Shown in pieces: positions 6,094 through 8,978 of a stretch of 8,978 nucleotides of DNA. The notes under the pieces were generated by a model, which worked only from the letters and a program-made list of their open reading frames with translations, did not search any database and was not told the origin of the DNA. The stretch is from JALHSW01 sp038321755. GTDB taxonomy: Bacteria > Actinomycetota > Acidimicrobiia > IMCC26256 > PALSA-555. The translations under genes were made by a program, and so were the position numbers. Each line of letters begins with the position of its first letter. Position 1 is the stretch's first letter. The DNA lies in NCBI GenBank assembly GCA_038321755.1, contig JBBQFJ010000133.1:1-8978 (forward strand). The letters are read 5' to 3'.

Positions 6094-7260
6094 TCAGCGA
6101 CCCATTCCGACGCCCTGGGCCCGCTGGAGCGACTTGCCCTCGGTCTGCAGCGACGGCGCCACCATGACCTCGGCCTTCTGGAACTCTTTGAGCGTCTCGT
6201 AGCCGGTCGTCGCCATCGAGGTGCGCAAGGCGCCGAACAGGTTGAGGCGACCGTCGTTCTCGTGGGCCGGCCCGACGAGGATCTCGGCGAGGCTCGCCCG
6301 GCTGCCGGCCTGCACCCGTGCGCCCCGGGGGAGCGAGGGGTGGAAGGTCGCCATGCCCCAGTGGTAGCCCCGACCCGGCGCCTCGTAGGCGCTGGCGAGC
6401 GGCGATCCGATCATGACGGCGTCGGCACCACACGCGATCGCCTTCGCGATGTCGCCACCGGTGCGCATGCCACCATCCGCGATGACGTGCACGTAGACGC
6501 CCGTCTCGTCGAGGTGGCGGATCCGTGCGCCCGCAGCGTCGGCGATCGCGGTCGCCTGCGGAACGCCGATGCCGAGCACGCCGCGGCTCGTGCACGCCTG
6601 ACCGGGACCGACGCCGACGAGGATGCCGACGGCACCCGTGCGCATCAGGTGCAGCGCGGTGGAGTACGACGCGCACCCGCCCACGAGGACGGGGAGATCG
6701 AACTCACGGATGAACTTCTTGAGGTTGAGCGGCTGACGCGACGCGTCCTTCGACACGTGCTCCGCGGAGACGACCGTCCCCTGGATGACCAGCATGTCGA
6801 GCTCGGCTTCGACGACCGCGCTCGCGAAGTGCTCGACGCGTTGTGGCGTGAGCGACGCGCATGCGGTGACGCCGGCTTCCTTGATCTCACGGATGCGCTG
6901 TCCGACGAGCTCTTCCTTCATCGGCTCGGAGTAGATCTCCTGCATGCGACGCGTCGCCTTCTCGGACGTGAGCGCGGCAATCTCCTCGAGCAGCGGCTCA
7001 GGATCGTCGTAGCGCGTCCACAGGCCTTCGAGGTTCAAGCACCCGAGGCCACCGAGCTCGGCCAACTCGATCGCGCTCTTCGGCGACACGACCCCGTCCA
7101 TCGCGGAGGCGATGAGCGGCAGCTCGAACTTGTACGCGTCGATCTCCCAGGTGATGTCGACGTCCTCGGGATCTCGCGTTCGTCGACTGGGGACGATCGC
7201 GATGTCGTCGAACCCGTAGGCCCGGCGACCGGACTTGCCGATCCCGATCTCGACTTCCAC
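6094..7260 (-). CDS. guaB3: GuaB3 family IMP dehydrogenase-related protein (IMPDH/GMP reductase family)
   Basis: This is a TIM-barrel protein of 388 residues in the IMPDH/GMP reductase family, of the GuaB3 subgroup; it lacks the CBS domain pair of ordinary IMPDH. The N-terminus EIGIGKSGRRAYGFDDIAIV is typical of GuaB3. The phosphate-binding and catalytic loop is GVGPGQACTSRGVLGIGVPQ (215-234), with Cys223 at the position of the IMPDH nucleophile. IADGGMRTGGDIAKAIACGA (260-279) and IGSPLA follow. Glycine-rich GGLGCLN (70-76) is also present, and the tail KEFQKAEVMVAP is family-like. GTG 7260 is chosen: GAGGGGAG lies upstream and the product starts as in homologues; longer versions into the leader are low-complexity. 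It lies 54 bp upstream of guaA on the same strand. Members are annotated as IMP dehydrogenase or GMP reductase; the Cys and the guaA partner favour IMP oxidation to XMP, an inference. Confidence 0.9.
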   Translation of the reverse strand: MEVEIGIGKSGRRAYGFDDIAIVPSRRTRDPEDVDITWEIDAYKFELPLIASAMDGVVSPKSAIELAELGGLGCLNLEGLWTRYDDPEPLLEEIAALTSEKATRRMQEIYSEPMKEELVGQRIREIKEAGVTACASLTPQRVEHFASAVVEAELDMLVIQGTVVSAEHVSKDASRQPLNLKKFIREFDLPVLVGGCASYSTALHLMRTGAVGILVGVGPGQACTSRGVLGIGVPQATAIADAAGARIRHLDETGVYVHVIADGGMRTGGDIAKAIACGADAVMIGSPLASAYEAPGRGYHWGMATFHPSLPRGARVQAGSRASLAEILVGPAHENDGRLNLFGALRTSMATTGYETLKEFQKAEVMVAPSLQTEGKSLQRAQGVGMGR

Positions 7261-7384
7261 CCGAGACGCTCCCCTCAGCCGTACTTCCTGCGCAGGACTT
7301 CGAGGATACCGCTCGATCGGCGGGAGCCCGGACCGTGCCCCGGATCGGGTCCGAGACCGGACCCTCAGGGGCGCTCGGGAGCGC
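7261..7384 (-). promoter_or_regulatory. guaB3 leader: candidate promoter with a 12-bp palindrome
   Basis: The 124-bp gap before guaB3 contains a perfect palindrome TCCTGCGCAGGA (7286-7297). A TAnnnT hexamer TATCCT (7303-7308, read on minus), a possible -10, lies just upstream of it, but no -35 is clear. The palindrome would cover the transcript start and could be an operator or a short leader hairpin. A separate stem-loop (7347-7364) lies farther upstream. No riboswitch fold known to me is recognisable. Confidence 0.3.
7347..7364 (-). terminator. stem-loop after the Nudix gene, possible terminator
   Basis: There is a perfect 7-bp stem GGGTCCG / CGGACCC with a four-base loop (AGAC on plus, GTCT on minus), 20 bp past the Nudix stop. 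An extra copy of one arm (CGGACC, 7329-7334) could form an alternative stem with 7348-7353. No U-tract follows, so an intrinsic terminator of the standard type is not shown; U-poor terminators are often proposed in actinobacteria. Confidence 0.4.
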
Positions 7385-8110
7385 TCAGGAGTGGGTGACG
7401 CCGACCAGGTGCTCGAGGAAGTCGACCAGGATCCGCGCGGTCGCACCCCAGACGGTCTCACCGGGGAGCTCGAAGAAGTGGATGGCCCGATCGGCACCCG
7501 CGTCCGGTCCGTACTCGGACGGGATGTCCCAGCGCTCCTCCCGGTAGGCCGCCGGGTCGAGGAGCTCGGAGATCCCGACGTCGAACACCGAGACGACCTC
7601 GGTGAAGTCCGGAGCCAGATCCGGTCGCCCGTCGAGGAGGCCGACGAACGGAGTGAGCACGAACCGGCCGGCGACCGTGGTCAGGGTGCGGACCTCGGCC
7701 ACGATCTCTACTCGGGCCGGATCGAGCCCGATCTCCTCGTGGGCCTCCCGGAGCGCGGCGTCCTCCAGCGATCCGTCCACCTCTGGCTCGAGCTTCCCAC
7801 CCGGGAACGCGATCTCGCCCTGGTGCGACGGCATCGTCTCCGGTCGCTTGGTGAGGATCACGCGCGCTTCGGCCTGCTCTCCGGGGGATGCCGACTCCTC
7901 GAACCAGGCCATGAGCACCGCGGCGGCTCGGGCGGTGGCGGGCACCTCCACCCGCGTCGGCGCAGGAAGGCTCGCGGCCGCTGCACGCACGTCGGCGAGC
8001 GAGAACCGACGCTCGGCGGCGGCGAGACGGGTCCACGACGGCCGGCCACCCGGACGCGCCGAGCCCGGTCGCGGGATGCGCTGGTCGCCTCCCCGCTCTG
8101 TTCCAGTCAT
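7385..8110 (-). CDS. Nudix hydrolase, CoA pyrophosphatase (NudL-like)
   Basis: The 241-residue protein probably splits coenzyme A or acyl-CoA into 3',5'-ADP and phosphopantetheine. The segment ILTKRPETMPSHQGEIAFPG (85-104) resembles the NuCoA signature found just before the Nudix box in this subfamily. The Nudix box follows as GGKLEPEVD...ALREAHEEIGL (104-129), with metal-binding Glu122, Glu125 and Glu126. Residues 1-35 are a poorly conserved basic, proline-rich leader. The ATG at 8110 has GAGG eight bases upstream. The C-terminal part (FFELPGETVWGATARILVDF) is also typical, with the W-G-A-T segment. It sits between groES and guaB3 on the same strand but is set off by hairpins on both sides, so it may be its own transcription unit. 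Confidence 0.9.
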   Translation of the reverse strand: MTGTERGGDQRIPRPGSARPGGRPSWTRLAAAERRFSLADVRAAAASLPAPTRVEVPATARAAAVLMAWFEESASPGEQAEARVILTKRPETMPSHQGEIAFPGGKLEPEVDGSLEDAALREAHEEIGLDPARVEIVAEVRTLTTVAGRFVLTPFVGLLDGRPDLAPDFTEVVSVFDVGISELLDPAAYREERWDIPSEYGPDAGADRAIHFFELPGETVWGATARILVDFLEHLVGVTHS

Positions 8111-8169
8111 CCGACGAACCTCAGAGTCGGAACGGTCTGTCCACGCGGCGAGATGGCCTCGGGCGCGAA

Positions 8170-8238
8170 GCAGCCCCGCACCACCGCCGCCCGCAGCAGC
8201 GCCGAAGGCGGGCGAGGACGGTGGTGGTGCGGGGCTGC
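8170..8238 (-). terminator. long nested hairpin downstream of groES, probable terminator
   Basis: Outer arms GCAGCCCCGCACCACC (8170-8185) and GGTGGTGCGGGGCTGC (8223-8238) are a perfect 16-bp inverted repeat. Between them CGCCCGC and GCGGGCG, and CGCC-gaa-GGCG at the core, give further possible pairing. It starts 12 bp past the groES stop and lies before the Nudix start. The stem is very GC-rich and there is no U-tract, so I infer termination from position and stability; a transcript-stabilising or processing role is also possible. Confidence 0.65.
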
Positions 8239-8250
8239 GGAGTTCAGGTG

Positions 8251-8544
8251 CTACTTGCCGACCTTGGCGAGCACGTCACGGCTCGTGAGGATGAGGAGAT
8301 CCTCACCATCGACCGCGATCTCGGTGCCGCCGTACTTCGAGTAGACGACGGTGTCGCCGACCTTCACGTCCATCGGGACGATCTCACCGGTGTTCTCGGC
8401 GCGACGCCCGGGACCCACCGCCAGGACTTCGCCCTGCTGGGGCTTCTCCTTGGCGGTGTCGGGGATGACGAGGCCACTGACCGTGGTCTCTTCGGGCTCG
8501 TTGGACCGGACGACGATGCGGTCATCCAGGGGCTGCAGCTTCAT
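8251..8544 (-). CDS. groES: co-chaperonin GroES (Hsp10)
   Basis: GroES forms the seven-subunit lid of the GroEL folding chamber. The 97-residue product starts MKLQPLDDRIVVR, carries the mobile loop (about 16-32, EPEETTVSGLVIPD) with its hydrophobic GLV that contacts GroEL, then KPQQGEVLAVGPG and VKVGDTVVYSKYGGTEI, and ends EDLLILTSRDVLAKVGK. This is full length. The ATG at 8544 has a strong AGGAGG eight bases upstream. A CIRCE operator lies 40 bp before the start. It ends in TAG. No groEL follows: the next gene, after a long hairpin, is a Nudix hydrolase, so the chaperonin partner must be encoded elsewhere. tsaD upstream is the normal actinobacterial neighbour. Confidence 0.98.
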   Translation of the reverse strand: MKLQPLDDRIVVRSNEPEETTVSGLVIPDTAKEKPQQGEVLAVGPGRRAENTGEIVPMDVKVGDTVVYSKYGGTEIAVDGEDLLILTSRDVLAKVGK

Positions 8545-8583
8545 TCGTTTCGCCTCCTGCGGCGCTCACGGTGGGATCGGTCG

Positions 8584-8610
8584 CTGGCACTCGATAGGGG
8601 CGAGTGCTAA
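8584..8610 (-). promoter_or_regulatory. CIRCE operator (HrcA-binding site) of groES
   Basis: Read on the minus strand the site is TTAGCACTC, nine spacer bases, then GAGTGCCAG. The left arm is a perfect match to the CIRCE consensus TTAGCACTC-N9-GAGTGCTAA; the right arm matches 7 of 9. Spacing is exact and it lies 40 bp before the groES ATG. A weak promoter may overlap it (TTGGAG at 8613-8618 and TATCGA at 8591-8596, 16 bp apart, read on minus). HrcA would repress groES until heat stress. Confidence 0.9.
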
Positions 8611-8636
8611 CGCTCCAAGATACCCGGCTGCTCCGA

Positions 8637-8652
8637 GGCGGGCAAGCCCGCC
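8637..8652 (-). terminator. GC-rich inverted repeat downstream of tsaD
   Basis: GGCGGGC-AA-GCCCGCC is a perfect 7-bp inverted repeat with a 2-bp centre, 38 bp past the tsaD stop and before the groES operator. It may end tsaD transcription together with the adjacent G-tract. No U-run follows. Confidence 0.4.
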
Positions 8653-8653
8653 G

Positions 8654-8682
8654 CCCTCCCCCTCCCCCCTCCCCCCGGGGGG
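8654..8682 (-). other. G-quadruplex-type tract with adjoining C6G6 palindrome
   Basis: On the minus strand four guanine runs of 6, 6, 5 and 3 are separated by single adenines (8676 down to 8654). Six cytosines precede them, making CCCCCCGGGGGG at 8671-8682. One-base loops are predicted to give very stable quadruplexes, and the C6 run could instead pair with the first G6 run. It lies between the tsaD stop and the groES CIRCE site, in the transcribed strand sense of both genes. Confidence 0.7.
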
Positions 8683-8689
8683 CCAACGC

Positions 8690-8978
8690 TCAGCCTCGGG
8701 TGGGCAACCGCAGGCCGGGGTCGACGCCGGTGTCGAGCGGGGTGGGGCCGTCGGCCCGCAGCCGCCACCACGCGGCCGCGGCGATCATGGCCGCGTTGTC
8801 GGTGCACAGGGCCGGCGGCGGCAGGAACGCCCGGCGACCGGTCGCGGCGGCCACCTCGTCGACCCGGGCTCGCAAGGCCGAGTTCGCGGCCACGCCACCG
8901 CCGAGCACCAGGTTCGGGGAATCGGCCGCATCGGCCGCGGCCACGAGCTTGTCGACGAGCTGGTCGACGACCGCGGCT
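8690..8978 (-). CDS. tsaD: tRNA N6-adenosine threonylcarbamoyltransferase, C-terminal 95 residues (runs in from the right edge)
   Basis: TsaD transfers the threonylcarbamoyl group to A37 of tRNAs that read ANN codons, working with TsaB and TsaE. The visible end begins AAVVDQLVDKLVAAADAAD, then has LVLGGGVAANSALRARV, a conserved ASKHA-fold nucleotide segment, and PPPALCTDNAAMIAAAAWW, where the Asp of CTDN is a metal ligand in the family. It ends VDPGLRLPTRG followed by TGA. Frame and length to the stop are normal for the C-terminus; the start lies outside the window. tsaD directly upstream of groES is a common actinobacterial order. Confidence 0.96.
   Translation of the reverse strand, partial: AAVVDQLVDKLVAAADAADSPNLVLGGGVAANSALRARVDEVAAATGRRAFLPPPALCTDNAAMIAAAAWWRLRADGPTPLDTGVDPGLRLPTRG

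Noticed and set aside
4345..7398. A 1017-codon open frame on the plus strand opposite guaB3, guaA and part of the aldolase
   Set aside because: It is antisense to well-recognised genes. Such long antisense frames are a known by-product of GC-rich codon use, and its product shows no recognisable domain.
7261..7497. Extension of guaB3 by 79 residues to an upstream start
   Set aside because: The extra part is low-complexity Ser/Arg/Pro sequence that overlaps the end of the Nudix gene. GTG 7260 has a ribosome-binding site and gives the family N-terminus.
1..8978. tRNA or rRNA genes, CRISPR array, insertion sequence, prophage, toxin-antitoxin or defence system
   Set aside because: I read both strands and saw no cloverleaf, spaced direct-repeat array, transposase or integrase motif, or att-like ends. 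The tandem repeats present are short and have no spacers.

Overview
The window is a GC-rich bacterial chromosome segment holding ten protein-coding genes, packed tightly on both strands. I infer an actinobacterium, possibly of the class Acidimicrobiia. The reasons are high G+C with strong G/C preference at third codon positions, GTG starts on two genes, a mycobacterial/Bacillus-type LexA box, a CIRCE element, a GuaB3-type IMP dehydrogenase relative, and the order tsaD - groES - guaB3 - guaA. That order recalls the actinobacterial tsaD-groES-groEL1...guaB2-guaB3...guaA neighbourhood. The class assignment is an inference from sequence alone.

Left part (1-3458). The N-terminal end of a PcrA/UvrD helicase leaves the window on the minus strand; a LexA-like SOS box sits 36 bp before its start. 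Next come an unrecognised 102-residue minus-strand gene, a divergent cytochrome P450, and D-aminoacyl-tRNA deacylase (dtd, minus). Dtd is divergent from a two-gene plus-strand unit: an unrecognised 90-residue protein and a flavin-reductase-like FMN-binding protein. Three gene boundaries here carry 14-15 bp tandem duplications.

Middle part (3462-7260). A minus-strand cluster reads guaB3 -> guaA -> class I fructose-bisphosphate aldolase. guaB3/guaA belong to purine nucleotide (GMP) metabolism. The aldolase start follows the guaA stop by four bases and its ribosome-binding site lies inside the last guaA codons, so the two look translationally coupled. The most notable point in the window is an in-frame TAG at guaA codon 402. 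It replaces what should be a GAG/Glu codon at the entry to the C-terminal dimerisation domain, while the rest of the frame is intact to its normal end. TAG is the ordinary terminator of four neighbouring genes, so genome-wide amber recoding is unlikely. A sequencing error, a recent nonsense mutation or local readthrough are the live options.

Right part (7385-8978). On the minus strand, the C-terminus of tsaD is followed by an inverted repeat, a very G-rich quadruplex-type tract, a CIRCE operator, groES without an adjacent groEL, a long nested hairpin that is probably the groES terminator, and a CoA-pyrophosphatase-type Nudix hydrolase.

I see no tRNA, rRNA, CRISPR array, insertion sequence, integrase or defence system. 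No intergenic gap exceeds 300 bp. Most of the region is conserved housekeeping DNA. The points worth a second look are the guaA nonsense codon and the regulatory and repeat structures between genes.
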